The notes: generated by a model from the letters alone, not told the origin. Numbered from the stretch's first letter, positions 36,835 to 45,404 are shown. The stretch is 64,000 bases of DNA from Alcaligenes sp. SORT26 (GCF_017377875.1 NZ_CP070975.1:930001-994000); one strand, 5' to 3'. A program made the numbers and translations.

Positions 36835-37341
36835 ATGATGAAATTCGTTTTAGTGAGTTCATGCCTGCTTGGCAAACCAGTCCGCTACAACGGCACCCAC
36901 AAGCTTGCAGAAAATGACGTGTTGGCGCGCTGGTTGAACGAAGGCCGTGTCATCTCTGTTTGTCCCGAGCTTGCAGGTGGCATGCCGGTCCCTCGTCCTC
37001 CTGCTGAAATTATCGGAGGCGGTGGCATGCAGGTGTTTTCAGGGCTGGCGCGTGTTGTGGATGCTCAGGGAAATGATGTATCTCGCGCTTTCGTCGCTGG
37101 CTCCGTGCAAACTTTAGAGCAAGCAAAGCTCAAAGGTATTCGGGTCGCCGTTCTTAAAGAAGACAGCCCATCCTGTGGTTCCGGCTCTATCTACGACGGC
37201 ACCTTCACGGGCAAGCGTATCCAGGAACAAGGTGTCACCGCCGCTTTACTGGAATCCGAAGGTATTCGGGTCTTTAGCGAGACGCAATTTGCACAGGCTG
37301 AGGCCTATTTACGCAGTTTGGACGCTGAGGCTACGGAGTAA
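36835..37341 (+). CDS. DUF523 protein
   Basis: A 168-residue protein of the DUF523 (YbbK-like) family. It shows the family blocks VLVSSCLLGKPVRYNGTHK, CPELAGGMPVPRPPAEI and the Cys motif VLKEDSPSCGSGSIYDGTF with conserved cysteines that may bind metal or a cluster. The reaction is not known. The frame is open 30 codons upstream, but conserved homology starts at MMKFVLVSS, so ATG 36835 (or 36838) is used; a good ribosome site was not seen. Confidence 0.85.
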   Translation: MMKFVLVSSCLLGKPVRYNGTHKLAENDVLARWLNEGRVISVCPELAGGMPVPRPPAEIIGGGGMQVFSGLARVVDAQGNDVSRAFVAGSVQTLEQAKLKGIRVAVLKEDSPSCGSGSIYDGTFTGKRIQEQGVTAALLESEGIRVFSETQFAQAEAYLRSLDAEATE

Positions 37342-37519
37342 GCGAAACCGCTCTTTAGCGACGTTTTCTCCATTTCGCCAATCAGAATCCCCCTTATTGA
37401 GCCCTCCCCGGCCTGGATTAAACTATTTGCTGGTCCCAGGAAACTTCCCGGCATCGCACGAAGTTATAGCCCTAAGAGATCACCGCGATACTTGGCTTAT
37501 ACACAGCCAGGAAAATCAG

Positions 37520-38455
37520 CTAAGGAAGCAGTTTTTCCCAGGGAGCACCACTGGAAAACGCTTTCTCTACCCATGCCTTGAATACAGCTGTTTTCGATGG
37601 CGTGAACTTGACGGAAGGACGGATAAAGTAGATGGCTGACTGCCTGTCAAATGCCCAGCCAGGCAGAACAGGCACTAAGGTCCCTGCCGCAATATCCCGC
37701 GCAACCAACCAGTTGCTGGACCCAAGTATCCCTATCCCTTGGCGTGCGGCATCCAGCAAGGCTTCGCCATCATTACTGACAAAGCTTCCCCTGGCCGTAA
37801 CAGCAAGCGCTTCCTCACCTTGATATAAAACCCACTCAGGATAGGTACGCAGGCCTGTATGACCAAGACAATTGTGATTAGCCAGCTCTTTGGGATGAGC
37901 AGGACGAGTATGTCTTTCGAGATATTGGGGAGAAGCACACAAAATTCTGCTATGGCTACAAAGCCGATTCGCAATCAGGCGGCTGTCCTCTAAAGCGCCG
38001 ACTCGAATGCAAGCGTCATATCCCTCCGCAATTACATCCACGTACTTGTCTGAATAGTCCGTGTGCACCGTCAAGCGGGGATGGGCCTGGGCGAACCGCG
38101 CGACAATCGGACTAAGCCACATCCTGCCTAATGCACCAGGCAAGCTAATCCTTAGACTGCCCACTATCTCTTTAGACAAATGCCCGGCTTCCTGCTCTGC
38201 CTCGTCAAGTATTTGAGCGGCCTCAATCAGCCTTTCATAGAAGCGCTCACCGGCATCTGTCAGCTTGATACGCCGTGTGGAGCGTTCAATCAAACGCACG
38301 CCCAGACGCTCTTCAAGTGAGGCAATCCGTTTGGAAATAATTGATGGATGACGTTGCAGTTTCAAGGCCGCCGCGGAAAATGATCCGGCACGGACAATTG
38401 CAATGAATGCAGCAAACTCATCTGATTGCTGGCTGGCAAATGAGGATGCGCTCAC
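37520..38455 (-). CDS. LysR-type transcriptional regulator
   Basis: A 311-residue LysR protein with its helix-turn-helix in FIAIVRAGSFSAAALKLQ and the wing STRRIKLTDAGERFYERL. It is divergent from the PhzF and RidA genes across a 179-base gap, the usual arrangement for a LysR regulator and its target operon. The effector is unknown. Confidence 0.9.
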   Translation of the reverse strand: MSASSFASQQSDEFAAFIAIVRAGSFSAAALKLQRHPSIISKRIASLEERLGVRLIERSTRRIKLTDAGERFYERLIEAAQILDEAEQEAGHLSKEIVGSLRISLPGALGRMWLSPIVARFAQAHPRLTVHTDYSDKYVDVIAEGYDACIRVGALEDSRLIANRLCSHSRILCASPQYLERHTRPAHPKELANHNCLGHTGLRTYPEWVLYQGEEALAVTARGSFVSNDGEALLDAARQGIGILGSSNWLVARDIAAGTLVPVLPGWAFDRQSAIYFIRPSVKFTPSKTAVFKAWVEKAFSSGAPWEKLLP

Positions 38456-38634
38456 TTAGCACCTCTCCAAAGATTGACTGTACATAGCACACTCCTGATC
38501 AAGCATAGCCCGCCTGTAGACTATTTCCTTGCATATCAGTTGTGCATCATACGCACCAATCATGCTTATGTTTTTTGATAAGGTAAAAAAACACGCCCAT
38601 TTCTGGGTAAGACACTTATCAAGCAGGTGCTTAT

Positions 38635-39513
38635 ATGCAGGTTAAATTCAAGCAAGTTGATGTTTTTGCCAACACCTCATTCAAAGGCAACCCGGTCGCT
38701 GTCGTGCTTGATGCCACGGGCCTGACCGAGTCTCAGATGCAAGGAATTGCCAACTGGACCAACGTCTCTGAAACAACCTTTGTGTCTGCCGCCACCAATC
38801 CTGCTGCAGACTACAAGATCAAAATCTTTACTCCGACCTCGGAACTGCCCTTTGCGGGACACCCGACCATTGGAACGGCGCATGCGCTGATTGAAGCCGG
38901 TATCGTCCAGCCCAAAAATGGCTGGATCACCCAGCAATGTGAAGTTGGCTTGATTCCAATCCTGGTAGAGCGCGAAAGCAATGGACCTACACAGATTTTC
39001 TTTGAGCTGCCCAAAGCAGAATTTACAGAGCTGAACGCCGAAGAAATCCAGCGCGTTCAAGACATTCTGGGCACCCCTTCCCTGTCAGCCATCACACCCA
39101 GGTTTGTGAACGTCGGGCCCATTCATACCGTGGTGCAACTGCCTACCGCACAGGATGTGTTAGCGCTGACACCCAAGCTGGACGATCTGCATAGATTCAG
39201 CAAAGAGCACGGCACAGCAGGCATCGTTGTATTTGGTGCTCAAGAAAGTGACAAGGCAAGCGCTATTGAAGCCCGTTCCTTCTTCCCCATACTCGGCATC
39301 AACGAGGACCCAGTGTGTGGAAGTGGCAATGGCGCAATCGCCGCATTTATCGCCGAGACCCAGCAAACCAGCGTCTTCGGCAATCACTTCTCAAGCTCCC
39401 AAGGCCAGGCTCTCGGACGCGAAGGAAAGATAGCACTCAGAATTTCACCCGACACCCGTATTCAGGTGGGTGGAGAAAGTGTCACGACTATTGATGGACT
39501 CATTTCAATCTAA
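38635..39513 (+). CDS. PhzF-family isomerase/epimerase-like protein
   Basis: A 292-residue PhzF-family protein. The N-terminal half has VFANTSFKGNPVAVVLDA, the conserved catalytic Glu region NVSETTFV and FTPTSELPFAGHPTIG; the C-terminal half has EDPVCGSGNGAIAAF, the second family signature. PhzF itself isomerises trans-2,3-dihydro-3-hydroxyanthranilate, but most members have unknown substrates. No phenazine genes are nearby. AGGTG lies before the ATG. It is the first gene of a two-gene unit with RidA and divergent from a LysR regulator. Confidence 0.9.
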   Translation: MQVKFKQVDVFANTSFKGNPVAVVLDATGLTESQMQGIANWTNVSETTFVSAATNPAADYKIKIFTPTSELPFAGHPTIGTAHALIEAGIVQPKNGWITQQCEVGLIPILVERESNGPTQIFFELPKAEFTELNAEEIQRVQDILGTPSLSAITPRFVNVGPIHTVVQLPTAQDVLALTPKLDDLHRFSKEHGTAGIVVFGAQESDKASAIEARSFFPILGINEDPVCGSGNGAIAAFIAETQQTSVFGNHFSSSQGQALGREGKIALRISPDTRIQVGGESVTTIDGLISI

Positions 39514-39524
39514 GCGGCTTGCAC

Positions 39525-39914
39525 ATGCACAAATCTATCATTTCGACTGAACATGCTCCCAGCACCTTGGGGGCGTACTCGCAAGGCGTCCGAACGGGGG
39601 ATTTTCTCTACACCTCTGGGCAAATTGGCATTGATCCTGTCTCAATGCAGCTTGTAGACGGCGTTGAAGATCAAATTCGACAGACCTTTCAAAATATCCA
39701 GGCTATCTGCGAAGCAGAAGGCGCCGATCTCTCGAACATCATCAAATTAACCGTGCTTCTTGTTGATCAAGATTCATGGGCCTTGGTCAACAAGGTCATG
39801 CAGGAGATGTTCAACAGCCCATACCCCTCTCGTACTGCCTTTGGTGTGGCATGGCTTCCCCTTGGGGCAGCGATCGAGGTCGAGGCTGTGATACGCCTGG
39901 ACTCTACTCAATAG
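39525..39914 (+). CDS. RidA-family enamine/imine deaminase
   Basis: A 129-residue RidA (YjgF/YER057c/UK114) protein. Typical features are LGAYSQGVRTGDFLYTSGQIGIDP, FQNIQAICEAEGADLSNIIK, the active-site Arg in YPSRTAFGVAWLPLGAAIEVEA. RidA enzymes hydrolyse reactive enamines released by PLP-dependent dehydratases. The ATG at 39525 is used; a TTG two codons earlier is in frame. It starts 11 bases after the PhzF gene, so the two are co-transcribed and may act on the same amino-acid-derived compound. Confidence 0.9.
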   Translation: MHKSIISTEHAPSTLGAYSQGVRTGDFLYTSGQIGIDPVSMQLVDGVEDQIRQTFQNIQAICEAEGADLSNIIKLTVLLVDQDSWALVNKVMQEMFNSPYPSRTAFGVAWLPLGAAIEVEAVIRLDSTQ

Positions 39915-39979
39915 CAAGCACGTAAAGAGCGCTTTTCCCCTCTGAGTTCGGCGTACCCGACAAACACGACCTGTCTGTT

Positions 39980-40642
39980 CTACGGTGCCAGAGACAAAGC
40001 CGGTTTCGTCTGCATCGGTGTATCCGGGTTCGTGATTCCAAGCGCCGGGTTCAGCACGGGACTGCCCACCTGCAAGTGGCCCTTGAATTTAAAAGACTGC
40101 AAGGTGGCCAAAGAGATAGCCAGCTTGGCGTTGATAAAGTTGAAGGGAACGATAATTTCCAGTTCCGTCGCTGTGTGAGGGCCTCTGTAGATGTACCCTT
40201 GCAGCCCAAGCGTCTCGATCAGTGGTTTACTCTCGGGAATTTGAATTCCTATGTCACTCAAGGCTTTTCTGACCAGCCTGGCTTTTTCTTTCTGAGGGAC
40301 ATTGGGGTCCGCTATTTCACTGCCCGTAATGTCTACAAACTGGGTTTTCTTGCCCTTGCCATCAAAATTATTGACGGTGGATGCCTCGATATCGATCAGG
40401 TTGATGTAGGCTTCACCGGTTCCGCTTTCGGGCAAGGAATCCGGCAAGTACCCCTCTGCCGTCGCACGGTCTTGGGCCACATAGAATCCAGCCCAATCAT
40501 CTTTTTTCCCTTCGGGATACGACTTTATAAGCTCTCGATGGCTCTTGTCCTTGGCAGTAATGCCAGAGGACTTGTAGCCTAGAAAGACACATGATGGTCC
40601 TGGCTGTATGGCAATACTCGTTACTTTCGCCTTAACGGTCAT
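39980..40642 (-). CDS. Putative ADP-ribosyltransferase-like toxin component
   Basis: A 220-residue protein, no signal peptide or membrane segment. By eye it matches the catalytic domain of exotoxin A/cholix-type ADP-ribosyltransferases: VFLGYKSSG (19-27) corresponds to the GYHGT block, DDWAGFYVAQDRATAEGYLPD region (49-68) to WRGFYIAG...GYAQD with both tyrosines (54 and 65), AYINLIDIEAST to the following strand, and ATELEIIVP (158-166) to the catalytic Glu strand. The expected His of GYHG is Lys24, and the Glu lies in an E-x-E. A Pro-rich tail (about 192-220) follows. AGGAAGG precedes the ATG. It lies downstream of the aegerolysin and MACPF genes, after a hairpin, in equally AT-rich DNA. Activity is inferred, not proven. 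Confidence 0.5.
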   Translation of the reverse strand: MTVKAKVTSIAIQPGPSCVFLGYKSSGITAKDKSHRELIKSYPEGKKDDWAGFYVAQDRATAEGYLPDSLPESGTGEAYINLIDIEASTVNNFDGKGKKTQFVDITGSEIADPNVPQKEKARLVRKALSDIGIQIPESKPLIETLGLQGYIYRGPHTATELEIIVPFNFINAKLAISLATLQSFKFKGHLQVGSPVLNPALGITNPDTPMQTKPALSLAP

Positions 40643-40756
40643 CTCAATACCTTCCTATTAAGGACATCAATTACAAGATCAATAACCCCCGATGTTTATA
40701 TATTTTTAATTATTAAAAAATAGAGACAGAAATATGGTTAACCAGGACTCAAACTC

Positions 40757-40796
40757 AAAACCTCTTCAGACCGCAACAAGCCTGAAGAGGTTTTTA
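40757..40796. terminator. Hairpin between the MACPF gene and the transferase-like gene
   Basis: A 13-base perfect stem AAAACCTCTTCAG / CTGAAGAGGTTTT with a 12-base loop. On the minus strand four T follow; on the plus strand five. It should terminate most transcripts from the MACPF gene before the downstream gene. Confidence 0.8.
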
Positions 40797-40842
40797 CTAT
40801 CATTTCCCAAAATGATCATTTTTCAAACTACTCTTTGATTGC

Positions 40843-42966
40843 TTAGCCAAAGATATTACTGATTCGCTCAACTGTTCCAATATAGCTCGTACTTATCTTA
40901 CGCAGAGTATACGGAACTTTGCTATCCCAGTCTTTAGACCATGAGTCGCTGCTTAATGTACAAATATTGAGCTTTCCAAGTTCTTCTTCCAAATCTGCGA
41001 ATTGGGTTTGCAGAGACTCACTAGAGGCGAGACTTCTACCCTGGCTTTGACCACGCCAGTCAATTCCCTTAGCAGCAGAGTATGGAATAGGTATTAAACG
41101 AAGATCACCATTAAGCAAAACCCCTTCTTCTTTGTCTGCTTCTAATTTCAGCGCACTTGCCCCACCTTTGGTAAAGATCATCTTTTCGGGCAAGGCTTTT
41201 CTTAATAGCATTAAAGAAGGGCCAAATGCATAAATATCACCGTTTGTATCGATGAACGGGAGCATTTTTACAAAAGAGCTAAAAGAAGTGGGGTTATTAC
41301 TTCCATAGCTACAATAAGCAGCTTTATAGGTAACTTCCGGGTAAGGTACCGGATGAACATTTATTATTTCACTGCTTACTGATCTATCATCAAGCAGCAG
41401 CCCTAAACCAAGCTCCGCATTACGCAAAAATCCGAGCTGGTTCCATATAACGTAAATTTTTTTGGCTTCTTCGCTTAATGACTCAAATGCTGTTTCTATA
41501 GCATCATCTCGACCCATATTATCGCTTAATTTTATTTGAGCGATTTTAAAAGAATCTGCCACTTGGGATGCTGACTTAAGATTACAAAAGTCCAAATTGA
41601 TGTTGCATGCGTTAAATGTATTATAGATAGTATTCAACGTGGACAAGTCCTGCATCATGCAGCGAATTTTCAATATATATTCTGCTACCTCATCATCGCT
41701 GATCTCGTTCATATACCCCATAGACATCCACGGGAAAATATCAGACCAGTTTGCTATCCATGCCCCCAAAACAGCATAGTCAGAACCTGATTTCAAAATC
41801 CCTTCCCTGGCACCCTTTAACAAGAATTTAGGGATCCCTTTAGACATCCTCCCTTCAGATAAAGTATCCAGTGAGTTTTCCTGAACCATAGCTGCCAAGT
41901 TATTTAGGCCATCAATATTATTCTTATCTCTAACTTTTGACCTGAATTCATCCATGGTTAGCTCTGGATTTGTTTTTTTTGCTTCCTCATACCCTGAAGA
42001 TATAGAAAACTCCTCAGAATCACCCAGCTTTTCCATTGATTCCAGTTTTTCCTCAACTTCCGGATCTTTTTCAGGTTTTAAAAAATCGGGGATTTCAGGG
42101 GGGCGGCTGACCGAACTTTGCATTGGCGCTTTGTCCAGCAAGCTGATCTCCGATATTTCGGCAAAGGACTTATTAGCAACGACATCAAACCATGCGTTCA
42201 CCTGGCTTTCAACGCAACCCCCACTCGCGAAGGCCCTGCAAGAAACATTGACATCGGAAGTCTGGTCTTTTTGAGAACCATTATATGTTTGCTCTATGGA
42301 TACTGAAGTCCCGACTCCTGAATAGCTGAATCCAGCCGTTTCACCGTACTTCCAACTATCTGCCGACTTCTTGCTGCTCATTTCTGTTGAAACAGAACCC
42401 ATCCCTCCCCAGATGGCTCCAACAACCAAACCATCACCATAGGAAGAGATGAAATGTTGCAGCTCTTTCACCCATTCCTTCATCAACTTTTCTTTTTCGC
42501 TAGATGAGCCGACGTGATCACGAGCAGCGATAAACTTGTCGAGGACACTCAAGGCTTGATGCTTGGGCCCTGCGCTTAAAGAATTTAAAACATCTTCCAC
42601 CAGCAAGTTATCAAAATCGATATACTCTATGCCCGATATCATAGAAATATTATAAGAAACTTTTATCGACTTAGACTCTGAGGCAGTGGCGTTACTAACG
42701 GACACGGCAACGGCAGAAGTGAACTTCGCTACACCCGAAGGTCCATATGCTCCTGAAAATCCGAGCGTTCCTTCATTTAAAGAATCTGTATACACATATT
42801 GGCTTTTCCCGCTCATGCTCATCTCAACTTCTTTTTGAGTGATCATTTTGGTAATCGGCTGATTCAATACTGATGGCGAAAAATCATTTCCAAGAACGGT
42901 AGACCCGACGGTAATCCCTAATAGGGGATTGATAGACTTAGATTCTATGGCCATGATTTTCACCAT
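40843..42966 (-). CDS. MACPF-domain pore-forming protein (AfIP-1B-like)
   Basis: A 707-residue protein without a signal peptide. The N-terminal third is a membrane attack complex/perforin domain: beta-rich GFSGAYGPSGVAKF region (69-82) with alternating small and polar residues, the strand-helix VEDVLNSL, and the MACPF signature YGDGLVVGAIWGG (176-188), followed by a second alternating stretch (about 205-230) suited to a transmembrane hairpin. The C-terminal part (about 320-707) is not recognised. Aegerolysins recruit MACPF partners to membranes (pleurotolysin A/B, ostreolysin), and Alcaligenes AfIP-1A/1B is such a pair with insecticidal activity. The start ATG overlaps the aegerolysin stop by one base; an ATG four codons on has a better spaced GGTG. 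Strongly AT-rich. Confidence 0.85.
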   Translation of the reverse strand: MVKIMAIESKSINPLLGITVGSTVLGNDFSPSVLNQPITKMITQKEVEMSMSGKSQYVYTDSLNEGTLGFSGAYGPSGVAKFTSAVAVSVSNATASESKSIKVSYNISMISGIEYIDFDNLLVEDVLNSLSAGPKHQALSVLDKFIAARDHVGSSSEKEKLMKEWVKELQHFISSYGDGLVVGAIWGGMGSVSTEMSSKKSADSWKYGETAGFSYSGVGTSVSIEQTYNGSQKDQTSDVNVSCRAFASGGCVESQVNAWFDVVANKSFAEISEISLLDKAPMQSSVSRPPEIPDFLKPEKDPEVEEKLESMEKLGDSEEFSISSGYEEAKKTNPELTMDEFRSKVRDKNNIDGLNNLAAMVQENSLDTLSEGRMSKGIPKFLLKGAREGILKSGSDYAVLGAWIANWSDIFPWMSMGYMNEISDDEVAEYILKIRCMMQDLSTLNTIYNTFNACNINLDFCNLKSASQVADSFKIAQIKLSDNMGRDDAIETAFESLSEEAKKIYVIWNQLGFLRNAELGLGLLLDDRSVSSEIINVHPVPYPEVTYKAAYCSYGSNNPTSFSSFVKMLPFIDTNGDIYAFGPSLMLLRKALPEKMIFTKGGASALKLEADKEEGVLLNGDLRLIPIPYSAAKGIDWRGQSQGRSLASSESLQTQFADLEEELGKLNICTLSSDSWSKDWDSKVPYTLRKISTSYIGTVERISNIFG

Positions 42967-43415
42967 TAATATTTTTTAACGACAGTAATAAAAATATTTC
43001 CTGATGCACCACTGGGGCTACCGCCACCTTTTTTGCTGACTACATATCTTTCTTTATCTTTTACATCCAATTTATCGCTATTTGATCCACTCCATGGGCA
43101 GTCCCAATTGTATTGAAATACTTGCTTGTCACCATCATATAGTGAAAATCTCCCCTCGGTTCCGGATGACGCACTCTCTCGCCCGCAGGACGCTATTGTG
43201 TAGGAATCCTCATCTTTAATGATGGTTCCATTTATTTCACTAGCGTATATTTCTTTGTCCTTGTTCCCTGGTTTATGAAACTTCCCCCAATCCAGATGAG
43301 CACCGTCCACTCTGAAATCAGCGTTAACCACAAACACAGTGATCTCAATCCATTGGGCATAGGCACGGAGTGTTTTATCTTCATCCGAAAAATCTTTATC
43401 TGCCTTGTTATTCAT
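42966..43415 (-). CDS. Aegerolysin (AfIP-1A-like membrane-recognition component)
   Basis: A 149-residue protein of the aegerolysin family. Nearly every family landmark is present: AYAQWIEITV, LDWGKFHKPGNKDKEI, SYTIASCGRESASSGTEG, FSLYDGDKQVF and YNWDCPWSG. Aegerolysins are small beta-sandwich proteins that bind specific membrane lipids and, with a MACPF partner, make pores. No signal peptide is seen, so release by another route or cell lysis is likely. GAGGAG lies six bases before the ATG. The stop codon overlaps the start of the MACPF gene (TAATG), giving coupled translation. It is the first gene of the toxin operon. Confidence 0.95.
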   Translation of the reverse strand: MNNKADKDFSDEDKTLRAYAQWIEITVFVVNADFRVDGAHLDWGKFHKPGNKDKEIYASEINGTIIKDEDSYTIASCGRESASSGTEGRFSLYDGDKQVFQYNWDCPWSGSNSDKLDVKDKERYVVSKKGGGSPSGASGNIFITVVKKY

Positions 43416-43737
43416 ATCAAACTCCTCAGCTTGTTAATTAAATAGCCCCTAATTATTACGGGCTTGCCTTAGGCAAACAAAGAGTATCAGACGAATTACA
43501 AAATCTCAAACAATCCATTATTTAAAAACAATATTTTAAATAAGGGGGATTGCTATCTGGCAACTAATAAAAAATTAAATAATTTTTCCCCTAATCATTT
43601 TAATTTTTAATTATTTTTTAATTAGGCAGCCCGAATCATCAGATATTTATTATCTAATCAGAAGCAGAATTATTCTCGTATTCCAAAGACAAAAACTCGA
43701 TGACACGGCGACGTAGATTTCTAGAAAAGAGACCGTC
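43416..43737. other. AT-rich upstream region of the toxin operon
   Basis: About 320 bases with no gene, very rich in A and T (for example 43495-43625). It must hold the aegerolysin promoter. A 13-base palindrome TTGCC-TTA-GGCAA lies at 43464-43476, about 50 bases before the aegerolysin start, and may be an operator. The composition returns to normal at the GNAT gene. Confidence 0.5.
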
Positions 43738-44199
43738 TTACAGGGTAAGTTTGAAACCCTTATGGCTAGCCGTAAAACCCAGTTGCTCGTAAAACCGATG
43801 TGCATCGGCTCGCGCCATATCCGAGGTCAACTGCACAAGTCGACATTGACGCTGACGGCATTGCTCTACCGCCCACTGGATCATCAAACGCCCCAAACCC
43901 GAACCACGAGCGGAACTGGCGATGCGCACGGACTCGATTTCCCCACGCCAGGCACCTTGGTGCGACAGGCCAGGCATATAAGTGATCTGCAAAGTTCCGA
44001 CAACGGCGCCATTCAGCTCTACAACGGCCAGATACTGGTTCGGATCCGCCTCTATCGCTGCAAATGCGTCCAGATAGGACTGGGCCAAAGGCATGCTGGT
44101 GTTTTCACGCTTCTGACCCAAAATATCGTCCGCCAACATGGCCACGATCGCTTCCAGATCTGCTGCTACAGCACGACGAAAAAAAGGTGTAGACGTCAC
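43738..44199 (-). CDS. GNAT-family N-acetyltransferase
   Basis: A 153-residue acetyl-CoA-dependent acetyltransferase. It has the N-terminal FRRAVAADLEAIVAML, the strand VVGTLQITYMPGL, the acetyl-CoA-binding motif A RIASSARGSGLGRLMIQWAV and motif B ADAHRFYEQLGFTASH. The start is GTG with AGGAG seven bases upstream. The substrate is unknown. It lies between the toxin locus and a decayed recombinase gene, on the same strand as both. Confidence 0.9.
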   Translation of the reverse strand: MTSTPFFRRAVAADLEAIVAMLADDILGQKRENTSMPLAQSYLDAFAAIEADPNQYLAVVELNGAVVGTLQITYMPGLSHQGAWRGEIESVRIASSARGSGLGRLMIQWAVEQCRQRQCRLVQLTSDMARADAHRFYEQLGFTASHKGFKLTL

Positions 44200-44279
44200 T
44201 TCACACTCCTGATCAATGAATAGACGAAATGAGCCTGAAATTATGCCTCCTGTAGCTGACTAATCTGTGACTAGCCCCT

Positions 44280-45404
44280 TCATTCCGACTGCATATTCTC
44301 TGTAATTGCAGGATTGTCAGGTGTTTTCTGCACATACAGCCACGCCAACCAGGACGCTTGCAGACGCCAGGCACTGGCAGCACCTGGAGCGTAGCCCATA
44401 ATTTCCTCGATTTCTGGCAGAGAAAAGCCGCGTTCGATCAAGCCTGCACCAAAGGTATTGCGCAGCCTTTGGGGTGTCATTAAAAGATCCATCTGCTTGA
44501 TGCCCCATTTGCTGACGATACGGGCCAGCGTAGCGGGATTCATTTGCGCTTGGGGTCGAGCAGCGCTGATCTGACGGCTGCCGGGAAAGACACGGCTATC
44601 TTTTCCCCAGGCTGAAGCGTCTTCAGCTCCGCTAAAAATTAACCAGCTACGCAAAATGCCTTCGCACCAGACGGGCACAACAACCTCACGTTTTGCCGCA
44701 CCAGCGAGTTTGAGCAGAATAGTGCCATCACGCCAGTGGGTTGACTCTTCGTCATCTGCTTCATCTGTTTCTGTAGGTTCCGCTGTGCGTTTGGCTACGC
44801 CTATCGCAGAAGGGTGCAACTGGCCCAACTCCACCGGCCGCAAACCTGTACCCAGCATCACGGCCACAATCGTCATATCTCGATATTCGCGCCAGCGGGC
44901 AGCGATGGTCATATCACTGGCCATATCCAGGACCCGAAGTCGGGTGCGCAGGGCCTTAATTGTGGCAAGGCATTGATCTACAGATAGAAATTGGGTGGCC
45001 TGGTTGTCAGGGGCCTGGCGCCAGGTCTCCTTGAAGGGGTCATTGATGGCGGGGGCCAGTGCGGGGTTTTCCGAGCGGCCATCCTGACGGCAGAGCTCTT
45101 CGTAAGCACGGGCGATGACTTGTTGATAGCGCTCACGCTGCGGTCTGCGCACTTCATTCAGATTGGCCAGAAAGTCCCGAATATCCACGGGTTTGATCTG
45201 TGTGTACTGTTTTTTGTGATCTTGCAGCGCCTGCAAAAAACGCCGCCATAAGGTGCGATAAACCCGCTGCGTACTGGGCGCCATAGGCGGACGCTGATGC
45301 TGCAACCAGGTGTCAAACAAGGCCTCTGCCGAGATATCCGCGGCCTGTGAGCCCAAAATTGGCAGGTCAAACTGCCCTTCTTCTCTTGCAGACCGTTTTT
45401 TCAT
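44280..45404 (-). CDS. Tyrosine-recombinase-like protein with degraded active site
   Basis: A 374-residue protein with the layout of a phage integrase: SAM-like core-binding domain (about 25-125) and catalytic-type domain. The first catalytic Arg is kept in GTGLRPVELGQL. However the HxxR box reads TPQRLRNTFGAGL (His replaced by Gln), the LGH box reads MGYAP (His replaced by Tyr), and no nucleophilic Tyr sits at the usual place after it (SAWRLQASW). It may be inactive for recombination, keeping only DNA binding, or belong to a divergent subfamily. The reading frame is intact, which argues against simple decay. It neighbours the toxin locus. Confidence 0.75.
   Translation of the reverse strand: MKKRSAREEGQFDLPILGSQAADISAEALFDTWLQHQRPPMAPSTQRVYRTLWRRFLQALQDHKKQYTQIKPVDIRDFLANLNEVRRPQRERYQQVIARAYEELCRQDGRSENPALAPAINDPFKETWRQAPDNQATQFLSVDQCLATIKALRTRLRVLDMASDMTIAARWREYRDMTIVAVMLGTGLRPVELGQLHPSAIGVAKRTAEPTETDEADDEESTHWRDGTILLKLAGAAKREVVVPVWCEGILRSWLIFSGAEDASAWGKDSRVFPGSRQISAARPQAQMNPATLARIVSKWGIKQMDLLMTPQRLRNTFGAGLIERGFSLPEIEEIMGYAPGAASAWRLQASWLAWLYVQKTPDNPAITENMQSE

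Noticed and set aside
43495..43625. AT-rich runs suspected to be a replication origin or attachment site
   Set aside because: No iterons, DnaA-box cluster or duplicated attachment sequence could be found; plain AT richness before an acquired operon is enough to explain it.
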